From Zychaea mexicana (taxonomy: Eukaryota > Mucoromycota > Mucoromycetes > Mucorales > Lichtheimiaceae): 64,000 bases of DNA. Every line of letters begins with the position of its first letter. Position 1 is the stretch's first letter. The notes beneath the pieces were generated by a model. The model saw only the letters and a list, made by a program, of their open reading frames with translations, was not told where the DNA came from and did no database searches. Location of the stretch: contig NW_026516664.1 in the NCBI RefSeq assembly GCF_025766255.1, positions 248,001 to 312,000 on the forward strand, read 5' to 3'. Positions 47,241 to 59,400 of this stretch are shown here, one piece after another. The position numbers and the translations under genes were made by a program.

Positions 47241-48786
47241 TCAAGCAATGTCAGCCCTGGCAAGCGCATTGGTAACTACTTGTCGAATGGTATTCGATGG
47301 ATCCCGCATTTCATCTGAGAGATAGCGACGGAATGAGCGTCCTTTCTGTCCGGCATACAGCATGGTCAATGGTTTGGTGAGGATGGTTAGAGGAGGTAGC
47401 CGTACACCGACCAATTGATAGACAGGTTTTGATGGTAAAGACTCGGCATAATCTAAATCCACATTAAAGTGTAAGTGATTGTTACGATGGTGCTTGAATC
47501 ATGCTTTGTTCTTACCGATGTATTCTGAGATGATGGAAGCTGTAGATTTGATTTCATGTTCAGGGATTTGATATATATCTAAAGGAAGGAGGTTTTAGAT
47601 GATGCAGTCCTTAATATTCACAACGCCATTATTCACTTACCACGATCCATATTCTGCAAGAACAGCGGATTATCCATGACTTTTTCAGACAACGCACCGT
47701 AAGAGAGAAATCAGCATCTTTTTAATATATACGCAATCGATAAACACTGCTATTCTAAGCAGCCCCTCCTTCTCGCTTCACAACAAAATTTTACCTTTTC
47801 TCCCAATCATGCATCCATCCACACGATCAAGAGCCATTGAAATTTTGTCAGTATTATCAAATCCACCATTGATAGTCATAGGTAACTCTGGAAACTTTTC
47901 TGAAAGCTCATACACACGATCGTACATCAAGGGAGGTATGGATCGGTTTTGTTTCGGTGACAATCCACGCAATAAGCATTTGCGAGCATGTACAATCAAA
48001 TGTGGTAAAGGCCGAGAAGTGCTATTGACTGTGTGTACCTACATGTATGTTTTAAATTTTTAATCCTCCTGAACACCCTGTGATATCATGGAAACATTAA
48101 CGAAGAGACACTTACAAAGTCATGTAGAAACTCAAACGAATCCAACTGATCCACACCAAGTCGGCACTTTACTGTAATGGGTATTGAGGCAGCAGCATTT
48201 TGCATGGCGCTCAAGACGTTAGCCACAACGTCGGGCGACTTCATCAAGATAGCTCCAAACTGGCCATGCTGTACAGCTTTACTTGGACATCCAACATTGA
48301 TATTCACTTCCGCATAACCTTGGTCTTGTAAAATTTTTGCTGCTTGCGCCATGGTTTCAGGGTTGGACCCGCCGAGTTGCACAATGACGTTGGGTCGAGG
48401 TGGGCCGATGAATGCCTCCAAATGCGACTGATGATTAATGATGGCTTGATCGAAATGCATCTCGGTATAGTAGGCATAGCGTTCTCCTCCGGATATAATA
48501 TGCAGTAATTCTAGAAAATGCTATCATTATTTTAAGTTAAAATGTGCCTTTTCCCCTTGCCAAGACGAAAGTAGATCTTTTTTTTGACAGCTCAGGCAAC
48601 CGAGCATATATTCTGATATATATTTACAGGAGTTGAAATGTCCACCATGGGTGCTACGCTAATGGGGTATTTCAATCGTTGTTTCTGTCGTTGTTGCGGC
48701 ATTGTCATTAAATATCGTCTGGTGAAAATTCGACCGGTGGTTAGAGAAAGGCCGTTGCGCAAAAACATTGCAAGATCGTCAACCAT
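47241..48786 (-). CDS. tRNA-dihydrouridine synthase, DusA-like
   Basis: A flavin-dependent TIM-barrel enzyme that reduces specific uridines in the tRNA D-loop. The start at 48786 gives a leader with Arg and hydroxylated residues, possibly mitochondrial. Blocks: LKYPISVAPMVDIST, YYTEMHFDQAI, VIVQLGGSNPETMAQAAKIL, the active-site region VNINVGCPSKAVQHGQFGAI (Cys proton donor), ITVKCRLGVDQLDSFEFL, IVHARKCLLRGLSPKQNR, PMTINGGFDN and DGCMIGRK. The pattern GLSPKxNR and QxGxFGA is that of the DusA subfamily, not the Dus1-4 types of yeast. Exons are separated by at least five short introns. The C-terminus has KGRSFRRYLSDEM, as in DusA. Confidence 0.88.
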
Positions 48787-48896
48787 GTCGGGCTGTTCTG
48801 TTTTTATTTCCTATTTGCCACAATTCGAGGACGCACAGACCAAGTCACACACACGTACTTTCATTGTTGCCGTGATGCCGTCCACGTTTAACATTT

Positions 48897-50756
48897 TTAT
48901 TTAGGAGTATTTGGTTTCAATGATTGCTGTAGTTCAATGCGTTGTTCTTGTGTTAACGGTGCATGTGAAAATGTGCACCGGTCTCCATTGGCGCAGTATC
49001 CGCGCAAATGATGGAACATACATGGCTTGATTTGTTGCACTTCCGAAGCACCAGGGGCCGCCTTGAGTTCCTCTAGCTGGTGCTTTGAAATCATTTCGTG
49101 CGAGAATAGGCATTCTTCACCGCTCGTACAGAAACCTTTTAGATGGTAATATTTACATGGTCCAGTAAGCGCATGCAGACGTCTCCGGAGCTCTGAGTTA
49201 AGTGGTTGATGAGAAAACGGACAGTTGGCTCCAGTGTCGCATTTTCCGGTTACGTGATAGAAGCGGCAAGGCTCCATGCTCAGATCCTACATCGCAATAA
49301 GCATGGTTTTCAAGTAGTTAGTCATATAATCATCCTTATACTTCCGTCGGTCATTGTTGGTGGCGTGTGTACATCTTACATCTCCCTGCTGGACTTACGT
49401 GAATAAAATTACATTCGTCGCCTTTGTTACATGATCCCACCTTGAAGTGACGACAAACCATCCTAAATGACTCGCCGTCATGTTGAAACCGGCACATTTT
49501 ACCCTCTTTACATTTCCCGGCCTTGAAGAATCTACACGGAACACGCTTGTCAAGAGGTGCTGTTCCTTCTTTGCGTTTTTCCCGTCCTGGATGTCTTTTT
49601 AATCTTTGACAAGGTTGTGTCGTTGATGCCGTCGTCGTTGTACCGTTCGCAGTCTTAAATGATGATGCTGGTCGAGACTTTTGTTGGTATATCTCCTGAA
49701 GCAATTTTTGTCGCTTGGGATCTCGACCGAGAACTACGTTTATAAAAAAATCGTTCCAAGTTCCATTACCACCGCTTCCTCATATTGTATAAAATAACTC
49801 AAACATTCAAGTTGATAAAGCACGATTCATACCTTCATTTGCAATCATTGAGATATCAGCGGGTGTTTCACTCGCCATATTACCTGCACGAAGCTGGCTG
49901 GGTTTTACAAGATTGGACGATTGATCGAATTTTCGTTTATTGTTGATGTGATTTTGACGTCGATGCTGTTGTTCTTGTTGCTGTCTGTGCTGATGCTTGC
50001 TTTTCTTTTCTTCAGCGCCTTCGTGCGCTTTCAAAAGTGAGTCAAAGTCCATATCGTCATCGGGGCTTTTGGCTGGTGGCCTCTCTCCACTTTTTCGTTT
50101 GTGCTTTCTTTTCTTCCCCGCCTTTGGCTTTGATGAAGACTATGTTGCCATATTAATTAAATGTCAGTATTTTTGACAAATACATACATACACTGCTCGT
50201 TCCTTTCTCTCTTTCTTACCGCATTCGAGCCTTCTATTGTTGAGAGTCGCTGTGGTGGAGGTGTTGCCGATGACCTTGCTTGTGGATTCGATGCCAAGTT
50301 GTTTAAAAGGTTTTCTAGAAAGTCGTGATTCTTATTTAGTGAACCATTTTTGCCGTTAGGTTGTGTTGACATTGGCGGTGATCGTGTTGGCGTCGAATGT
50401 GCTGTGCTGGTTGTTGCAGAGGTCAGTGTTGGCGATCTTTCGTAATCCAGCTTAGTCGTGTGATTCATGAAAACACTGTGCTGACTACTCATCGTGCCAG
50501 TAGTAGTGTGATCATTATTAGGATATTCTTGAGATTGATTTGATTGTTGAGTAGCTGGTTCAGATCTTGTTGCAGAAGCACGAGAAACGGCAGTAGCAGT
50601 GGTATTAGACGTGTTAGTAGTGGAATTGTTTGACATCCAGGACGCACCAATTACAGACGATGATATTGATCGCGGTGGATCGGATGGTGTGGAAGCAGAT
50701 CCATTCACTGTGCCGAAAAGACTAAGAAGGAAACTATTGTTCTCTGGTGACGGCAT
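48897..50756 (-). CDS. Zinc finger protein with five CCCH fingers
   Basis: Probable RNA-binding protein. The start at 50756 (MPSPENNSFLLSLFG) opens a long Ser/Thr/Asn-rich low-complexity region. A basic stretch follows (KRKHKRKSGERPPAK), then a DFDSLLKAHEGAE block and a Gln/His-rich helix. Five C-x(7-8)-C-x5-C-x3-H fingers come next: CRFFKAGKCKEGKMCRFQH, CRHFKVGSCNKGDECNFIH, CRFYHVTGKCDTGANCPFSH, CKYYHLKGFCTSGEECLFSH and CMFHHLRGYCANGDRCTFSH. This order (acidic/basic leader, five CCCH) resembles the ZC3H4/6/8 and Drosophila suppressor-of-sable group, linked to nuclear RNA surveillance. That assignment is an inference. The gene ends 110 bases upstream of the DUS start. Confidence 0.85.
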
Positions 50757-51078
50757 GGCCAAAACGTCAGAACAATGGCGTAAAGGAAAAAATATTGTTG
50801 GTTAATAAAGGTTCGAAAATTATTTGCTATTTCAAATATCGCAGTACTTCGTTTGAAGCCAGCATCACACTAAATAGACTCTTTATGCATCTGTGTATGC
50901 GCATATGCATCTAAGCTTATCTTCTGTGAATCAATGCAAACAAAGTTAGAGCACTTGATGGCATATAATTATTTTTTATGTAGAAAGGATGTGTGTATAC
51001 AATTTATATATAGTAAGGGTCGTATAAAGAAGAGAAACAGTTGTTGAGAGGGAAGAAGGGAATAAGGAAACTATTCTT

Positions 51079-52972
51079 TTATGAGAAGGTGGCAGTAACT
51101 TCCTCTCCCTTATTATGGGCAAAGCCAATCTGCTCATTCGTGTAATCATAGACCATATAATAAGGGTTCGTAAAAGCAGTGCCAAGGAGCCAGTTGTTGG
51201 TATCCACTGTGACATGCTTGACGAAGCTGCGACACGTTTCGCTTCCTTCAGAAATGGGGAAAATCCAATCAATAGGCTTGAGAGATGCTGTGTTTTGGGA
51301 GCCAAAGGTAAACTGCAAATCGGGCACATCTTGCATGCTAGCGCATGGCAGCTCGTAAAACCCACTGTCCGTGTTAAACGTTGCGCCAATTTGCTCGTGC
51401 AAAGCCTTGGAACTTTGTTTAGGTGCATGGATATATCGAGAACTCGAATAGAATTGGGCATAGCTTCCCTCGGAAATGTCAATGTGTGTGTTTCCAAAAG
51501 TTACTGAATCAAAGCTCAGTTTCCAGAATCTTTCTTCGCCGCATTCTTCTGCTGATGGCAGTGGGACATACACGGGATCACCCTCAATCAAGTTGGGATC
51601 GATACCACCGATGATACAATAGGCAGCGTACTCGTCATTGTCGCGTTTCTTTTTGGTATCAGGATGGTAGCGACCTTGGTTACCAGTACGAACACCCATT
51701 TGTCCGGCATTACCACCGACTTGACTAACAATACTGCGTTTGGCAACTAGTGGAAGAAGTATAGAACTTATTTAGTACATACCATTTCGGGCACACGTTG
51801 CTGAAACTATTACTATTAATCAATGTAATGAACTCACGTCCTCGTCTGAATAACTCTAAACACGGAGTCATTGCGAATTTGAAAAAAGGTGAATAAATTG
51901 TCTGCATGTAAACAACGATAGTTAACAATAGTAAATACGTACGATCCAAAGCACGCTTTCGCAAATAATTCGTGACATTGAGGCCACCAGGACCGCCAAA
52001 ACCGAGAGTGCCAACTACATCAAGATAGTTTTGTACAGTGCATCAGTATCACACGGACATGGAGATGAAGTAACTCGATAGAAAAGATACATACGATATC
52101 CATCGACATCATCGTAGCCTTCAATCTTATACCCAGCACCGAGGGAAAGGTCAGTGAAAGCGTCCATGTTATCGTTATATAAACCGATACTTTCCTATAA
52201 AAATAGTAGGAATGTATTTTCCGATCAACAGTTTAGGATACCATTTCTTATAAGAGATGAAAGCTAAATATTGAGAGGTTGGGACATAACGCACAGAGTA
52301 GAGATCAACGGTGGCACATTTTCCATCTTCATATTTGAGCTCAAGTGGTTTGTGATTGAGTGCTAGGGCAGTCTCCGATTCGCTTGGATCATACAGCTTT
52401 TGACCTTCACAATTTTGACTAGTGCACTATTATTGAATAAAAGAAGGTGCATTTCACTCCAATTAATAACGTCGTAGACTCTCCAAGGGAGACGATTAGT
52501 AAGAGCGTAGTGTAGACTATGCTATCATTACATACCTTGGTAGATGGAACCCAAGCTAAACCATTGCCGGTGTCCAAGGTGACCTCAAAGAGTTCAGGTG
52601 GCTCACCTATTATTCAAGGAAAAGATATGACGGTCAATAGGTGTAAATTATATCACCAAGAATGGGTCACCATAGTCAAGATCTCTTAAATATGCTAATA
52701 GCAATCACATACCAACTTCAATAAAGTTAGTGAGCTATGATAACGCAATTGATCGGATAATATATATTTAGTCCATAGCAAATATACGTTGCCATCATCG
52801 TTTTTGTATCTAACCGTACCAGACCATCGCGGTAGCCCATAGGGACCACGATCACCATTTTATCGTCATTGCCACGACGGAGAATTGGGTCTACCGTGAA
52901 TGCTTGCACTTGTGGTGCTAATGACAGCGCAGAGAGCGCAACAAGAGTTAGACTTATAATGGAGAGCTGCAT
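51079..52972 (-). CDS. Secreted pepsin-family protein, second catalytic aspartate apparently lost
   Basis: A1-family fold. The start at 52972 gives a clear signal peptide (MQLSIISLTLVALSALSLAP then QVQA). Short exons follow, including LTNFIEVG (about 52708-52735). The first catalytic motif is DTGN within VTLDTGNGLAWVP. A flap-like YEDG with its Tyr follows, then GTLGFGGPGG. In the C-lobe, where family members have a second DTG/DSG before the 'YxxxP' block, this protein reads AQFYSSSRYIHAP: the Asp position is a Tyr. The later ATFNTDSGFYELPC is the post-catalytic loop, not the active site. The C-terminus (WLLGTAFTNPYYMVYDY) is normal. If the alignment is right the protein is a pseudoprotease, perhaps a wall-associated or regulatory paralogue. 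Reading frames are otherwise intact over about eight exons. Confidence 0.8.
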
Positions 52973-54122
52973 GTGAAGGAAAAACGCTCTAGAATAGTGT
53001 AGAGTAGAAGAGGCAGCATGGAAGGATGGAAAAAAGGGCACCCTTTTATATATTTTTCCTTTTTTCCTTTCAAACTTTTACAAGCTCTTTTGCTTGTTGA
53101 TAGGTACGAGTCGCCCATTGTTTTACATTTGAAAAGTACCGGGAACAAGCTCCTACTGGTAGAAACAAGTGGTAGTGCATACATCAATCACTAAACTTCT
53201 AAGAGGTAATAGTGTAACAAAACAGCCCCAGCCCGATTTTCGGCTTAGCTACAGAAGATGTAGTATGTAGTAGCAACAAACTAGTCATTGGCGCAGCTTA
53301 TTTCCTATTACAGAGGTATGTTTAACAGAGATGCGGATCCTAAAGAAAAGCTTAAACAGAAGAAAACCGTGGAAAAGATTACTTGAAGAGCATGGTGTAA
53401 AAGAAGTAATATGAAGTTGGACTGTATTTTATATTAAAGCGCATTGAAGTGGATGTAAGACAATAAGCGTAGTAGTAGCCATACCATTTACATAATCGCT
53501 AAAGGGTGCTGTATATTTCATTTTTTGCAACTACATCCACAAAGTGTAATTAAAATAAATAAGCTCCATGATAATCGTTTGACGGACCCAGATTCTCGGG
53601 ACTGCGGCCTTCTTTGTATCGTCCTCGTGTCTTTTGAAGCAGAGCCACATCAGCGGCGCAATCCATATTCGTCATGGGCTTAAAAACCGCTGAATTTATA
53701 GTTTACGGATGCTCTTTGAAGGAAGCATATGACCCCATGTGTATATCCTTCTTCCATACAACTATATCCGAAAAGAAACAGTCTTATATTGCATAGAACC
53801 CGTGGACTTCTTATCTTTGATTTTACAGTATCGGCATAGCAAAAGATATTCTGAGCAAGCATTTTAGACTGTGCATAAAACTAGCTTTAAGTATTTTGCT
53901 GTTTATTATACGTTCTTTGAAAGCGATCAGTACTAGTGAAAGATCTTTTATAAATGTCAATGAGAGATATATGATATACGCGACGAAAATTAGTATTCTG
54001 TGAGAATAACCGGAGAATGAAAGAAAAACTGTGTGTAAAATAACGTTTACAGTACTCCACCGGCATCAAAGAAGGGAACGAATTCCCAGTTACGTACGAA
54101 AAGTGCGGCTTGGAATGCCGTC
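52973..54122. other. Spacer, no gene recognised
   Basis: Holds the upstream region of the pepsin-family gene and the 3' flank of the GPI-protein gene. Nothing else is supported. Confidence 0.5.
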
Positions 54123-55180
54123 CTAAAACAACGTGGCTAAAGTTCCCGACAGAATACAGGCGAAAGCCATTGTGAGGAGCTGGACCTTCGAATCCATCAT
54201 CCGTGATGCAATTGCAGTAGCGTCGCTTGTTTTAGTCGTTGTTGAAGAAGAAGAAGAAGAAGAAGAAGAGCTTGGGGCGGCAGAACTGATGCTAGCACTT
54301 GTTGACATGGTGGCTGTAGGTGCAGCACTTGAGGATCTAAACACACGTAGCACGACGAGTATAAAATATCCAAACAAATCGCATTAATATGTACAGTATT
54401 GGACAATCACACACAATTTAATGAAGAAAACGGAATGCGCCAAGTGTGCTTTTAGACGTTGTCGCGTTTGCATGGTGTCCAACAATAACAAAAAGAAGAT
54501 CCCGTGACACTTACGGCGCGTTGGCTCCAGCGATTGCACAATAGTTTGAGACGAGTCCAGCCTGCGTTGCACGAGCAGGGTCGTTCGGGCAGTTATCCCA
54601 GCATGACAGCTTAGCAGTGTTCCACTGTATGAAAAAGAAACGGATTCTGACTTAAGCACCGTAACCGTATTTAAACTCTGAGAACAAATGTACTTACTTT
54701 GCACAAGCATGCAAAATCTATAACAATATATTCGTACCAGAGCGGTTAACGTGTAAATAACTTGCTATATATATCCTTTTCTTTGCACATTGGAAAAGTA
54801 AAATGAATTTAACCATATTACCTTGATCTTTGCATGTTTTCAAGTAGTCCTGTTCGTTCTGTAAGCATTGAGTGAATCTATGTAAGGTAATACATGAGAT
54901 AAAGAACTTTTCATCATCTCATTTTCGTCATTTGACTAGTTTCTTCATATCATCGGATGATTTTTAAAAGTTGTATTTCTACTTCTGAAAAGTAAAAGTG
55001 AAACTGTCATATGTAGTAGTAAAGTGTAACGTACACATTTGCAGCGGTACAACCAGCCGGAGCTTGTTGCGCCGCGGCTTGATTCGACACGACGGCCATG
55101 GTCATAAATAAACAACCCAAAACCAAAGTTAAATGACTCGATGTTGACGAGGAAGTAGTAGTAGCAAAGGCGAGTCTCAT
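54123..55180 (-). CDS. Small GPI-anchored cysteine-rich cell wall protein
   Basis: The start at 55180 (MRLAFATTTSSSTSS) leads into a hydrophobic signal segment (LTLVLGCLFMTMAVVSNQAA). The mature part, assembled from four small exons, has eight cysteines in the order CTAAN, TQC, KTC, ACLC, SCWDNC and SNYC, a pattern like small fungal GPI-anchored Ser/Thr-rich wall proteins. It is CFEM-like in count but I do not claim that family. A Ser/Thr-rich stalk (about ten consecutive Ser at 54240-54270, encoded by a GAA/TTC-type repeat) is followed by a C-terminal hydrophobic tail (LLTMAFACILSGTLATLF), the usual GPI signal. Its function is likely structural. Confidence 0.8.
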
Positions 55181-56457
55181 ATTGATACGTTTGGTAAGAT
55201 AGATAGTATTATATAAAGTAAAAAACAAGGTGATACATCTTTTTCTCTTTTCCCGGCTTTTTATATGAGCGGATCGTATAGAAAAAAAGGGGTAGAGGAG
55301 TGGGGGTAGCTGTAGGAGAAGATGATGATTTTTCATATACACACTCGCGTATTGTATACATGCATGTACGTACAAATACGAAGCTCAGTCTTAGGGGTGA
55401 GTAAGAAGGGTGCTTGAGTTTGTTGAATGACTGATAAAGGAGTAGCAGTGTAAACAAAGCATTCAATCAAACAGTGATGTTCCAATACAGAGGACATGCT
55501 GCCCTTACAGATACTACATACTTTCGTTGTTGTGGTTGCTACTGATACGAAAACGTAATCTAATGTTGCTCATTTTGCACTACTTCTTGCTTGTTGCTAA
55601 TATCTTTGTTTGACAACACTAATTAGTACAACATATGATTCCTGTTAGCACCGCAGCAACTCCAGTAATGCTTTATGCTTTTAGGGAGAACTGACACATC
55701 AGGGAACATTATTACATACGTATGACCACATTATTATACAGGTAAGAATTAAGTAATGTCTTTACAGTGCCTTTGCTTCCAGTTAATCTATTTGAGATAT
55801 CACACTCTACAAGAACAACTTGTCCAAAAGCTCCCGGCGTGTCTGGTGTCTTTATGGTCATTAAACTGATGCAGAATTCCTTGGTTTCGACATATGATGA
55901 TGAATGCGCATATCAACAGCATACTGTTTTATTGCAGCACTAGCTACTACCCTACATGCTTTATCTGTTTGTATTATTTTTTAGGAAGTTCGAAATAGCC
56001 CGTACCAACCAAGTGCAAAGAAAATATGAAAGAAGTTACGTACTGTATTTTCATTTTTCTTGAGCCAGCATTGGAACTCACGGCGTCAACGTTCCTTGTA
56101 ATAATTGTGCAGTAGATGTCACCGTTGCCCTATTGGTACATATCGAGTGTGTGGATGGATTACTATTTCCCTAGTACCAGCACCAACAGCACGTTTGATG
56201 AATATATCATATTGATAGCGATCAGTCTACTTCATGTCACCAAAGAGTGACGCTGCTTGTTTGGTTCCCGAACAAGGGGCAAATCTCTTGTCTCAATGCG
56301 CTGCTTAATTTCTGGATGATTTGATGCTGGGATAGATGGAATCTGGGACAAACTCACAAGCAGGCCCGGAAAGTCACATCTTTTAGACCGGATCTGCAGC
56401 TCTCTGTATCACCACCCACTTTTTTTCTCTTCTCTCACCTTTTGACCACATACTATG
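55181..56457. other. Spacer, no gene recognised
   Basis: No family-like frame. Divergent promoters of the GPI protein (minus) and MMS19 (plus) must lie here. Confidence 0.5.
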
Positions 56458-59400
56458 GACTCTATAGAAAGAGAAGTTACGAATCACATGGTTTCCACAG
56501 GCGACTCCTCGGCCGAGGGTTCTCAAGCAGCTGGAAACATTGTCCAAGGTATAGACAGTCTCATGCGCGCTTACTGTTTTTTGTTGCCACGAGGTTCTGA
56601 CATGTTGCTTAGCCGTCAACAGTGCTTCAGTCCAAGCGAATTTGTTACAGCTGATCCAGTCTATGGAAGAGTATTTGACGAGTGACGATGACCATATCCG
56701 TGCAAAAGGTATTGAGCTTGATCGCGTCCTTTAACCGCAAACACGAAAAAGTAAAGTGATTAGATTTCAAGGAAAAAACTGATTGATCACGTATGTGTGG
56801 TGAAATTGCAACACGTACTTTTCTGTTTAAGCCACGGGTCTTCTTTCGCATACCTTACATAATTGCGACCAACATAGTATCAACGAAGCAGCAGGTAATA
56901 CAACAACTCGAGCAATAACTCCTTTGGAAAAGGGTGAAGAATGTTGGTTCAACTAACATAATCGATGGATTGCATCTCGTTACTACCGTACACAGTTTCC
57001 GTGTTGGTGGATTTTTACTGCGATAGATTGACTGACCGAACGTGTGTTCCGAATCTTTTGGAAGGTTTGGTTGCGTTGACTGAAGCCGAAAACTTTAGTG
57101 GCACAAATGCGGTAACTATTGCTACAAGGTATATATTCAGCAAGGACTGATATGTTCTTAGTAAGACGGGAGTTTATCAACTATCTATGCTTGCTGAACG
57201 TCTGTGTACATGTACATTCATTTAGAATTTTCGAACGTGTCGAAATTCAACGCTTCCCACAGGCCGCTCGCAGTACAGCATTCCATATCTTGGAGAATTT
57301 GATGGATAGACATCTATCAGGTATAATTAATAGTACTAATAATCTACATGGAGATTTGTTATTGACCGTGTTTTTTCGATATTTAGCATTGAAGGCAATC
57401 AACAATGAATTTGTTTATGGATTTACGCAAGCCATGGATGGTGAAAAGGATCCAAGAAATTTGATGAGTGCATTCAAGCTTGTGCGATCGATTGTTCAAC
57501 ATTTTGATATTGGTGCTCATGTGGAGGTACATATTTTTGCTTTCTCTAAATGAAAAGAGGTGAACGTGGTGGATAATGTTACTAAACATTCTATAGGATA
57601 TTTTTGAGGTGACGTTCTGCTACTTTCCTATTACATTCAAGCCTCCTCCGGATGACCCCTATGGAATCACGGCAGATGATTTGAAGCAGAGTCTTCGGTA
57701 AGAATATATCTATGAGATCTTACATGTAGAATTTACTAACAAAGTGTGTTGACATCTGCTATATTCAATTTAGTCAATGTATTTCCTCAACTGGTCTCTT
57801 TGCAAAGCTCGCAATTCCCTTAATTCTTGAAAAATTATCATCTACTTCTGGTAGTGCAAAGGTTCGTTGGTTTGGCCTTGCTAGGTCTATATGTACCTTT
57901 TGATCTACGTAAATTTGGTGCTGACAACTTGAAAAATAGAAAGATTCGATGGAAACACTTGCTGCCTGTGCACCTGTTTATGGAGCCAATGTATTACTTC
58001 CTGTCATCAATGAAATTGTTGACTCTTTGAAAGTAGAGGTAATTTTTTTTCTGAGATTGTGTGTGTACACGGGTGTTTGTCCATCTCTTTGGAAAACTTG
58101 CTCTTTCTTATAATGAATGTCATAATCATTATTTAGGTTTTCCACTCCACGGATCAAGCACTTGAGGATTCAGCTCTTGTAGCTATCGAAAGCGTGGTTT
58201 CTACATTGAGTGCAGGTTTTGCAAGTACTGCTGGTGAAACAATAGAAAAAACGTTGAAGCCTTTGGTTGTTGAATGTATCGCAAACTTGAAGGAACCGGA
58301 GCTGAAAAACGCCAAGCCAGCCGGACGTATTTTGCGAGCAGCTTCGTCAGCTTCTTGTATGTAATTATTCTGCTTTTTAACACCTGGGTTTTTGTTTGGA
58401 ATGGTTCTCAATAGTTTCTGAAAAAATGGTGTAGATGCTGCTTGCACTTCGATCGTCAACGCCATACTACCGTTATTGCTACGTCAATACCGTGAAACTG
58501 AAATAACAACACGACGCAAGGCTATAATGGATGTCATTTTGGAATTTTTGGAGGCTAGCAAGAGCCTCTATGGTGCTGCTGATGGCGATGTTGATAGTAA
58601 GTAGAGCTACAAAAGAAGGAGCTTCACCATATTTACCTGATCACCTTCTGTATAATTTTAGTGGATCGAGCTGAAGTCTCGCCCTTGGTCACATACAAAG
58701 ATCGCTTTTTCGGCATCTTCGAATCTGCCATCACTGCAACCAACGAGTATAACGGTCTTCGGCTTTCTGGTCTGAAAGGATTGGAGTTGATGGTTTTATC
58801 CAGGAACTATCTATCACAAAATGAAGTAATTTTTGTGGTGTTAAAGTTTGTGGCGATGCATAAATGAAACAGATTACTAATTAAACTTTTAGCGAGGAAT
58901 AGCCATTCAATCGTTCAACAAGATTCTGCTCGAGGAAACCGACGATGAATTAAGGTAGTGTAACTCTTTGTAATCATGCACTTTTTTAATTACTGAAACG
59001 ACTATTTTGTGAATAATCACAGAGCAGCAGCCTTGGCTTCATTAAAAGCTATTTCTCAGTTTGACACAAAGTACATCGTCGAAGAGACGGTACCGTCACT
59101 CATGAAATGCCTGCCTAATTTAGCTGAGGAGAAGACACAGATTGGATACAAACAAATCTTGGTCGCATTGAAAGCCTTATGCCCTGAACCATCCCTATTC
59201 AAAGCAGTCATCCCACCACTGTTACAAAAGTTTGATACTGTTTGCGCTACAGGTAAGTTTATACGAAAGAGATAAAGAACCACGAAAATATTTGTTAATT
59301 ATTTTTTTTTTTTAAAAGACAAAGATTCCGCATATCCTTGTGCAATTCTTCGAACTCTGTTGGCCATTTTGGAGGTCAAAGCTGCTGAGAAGCACGACGA

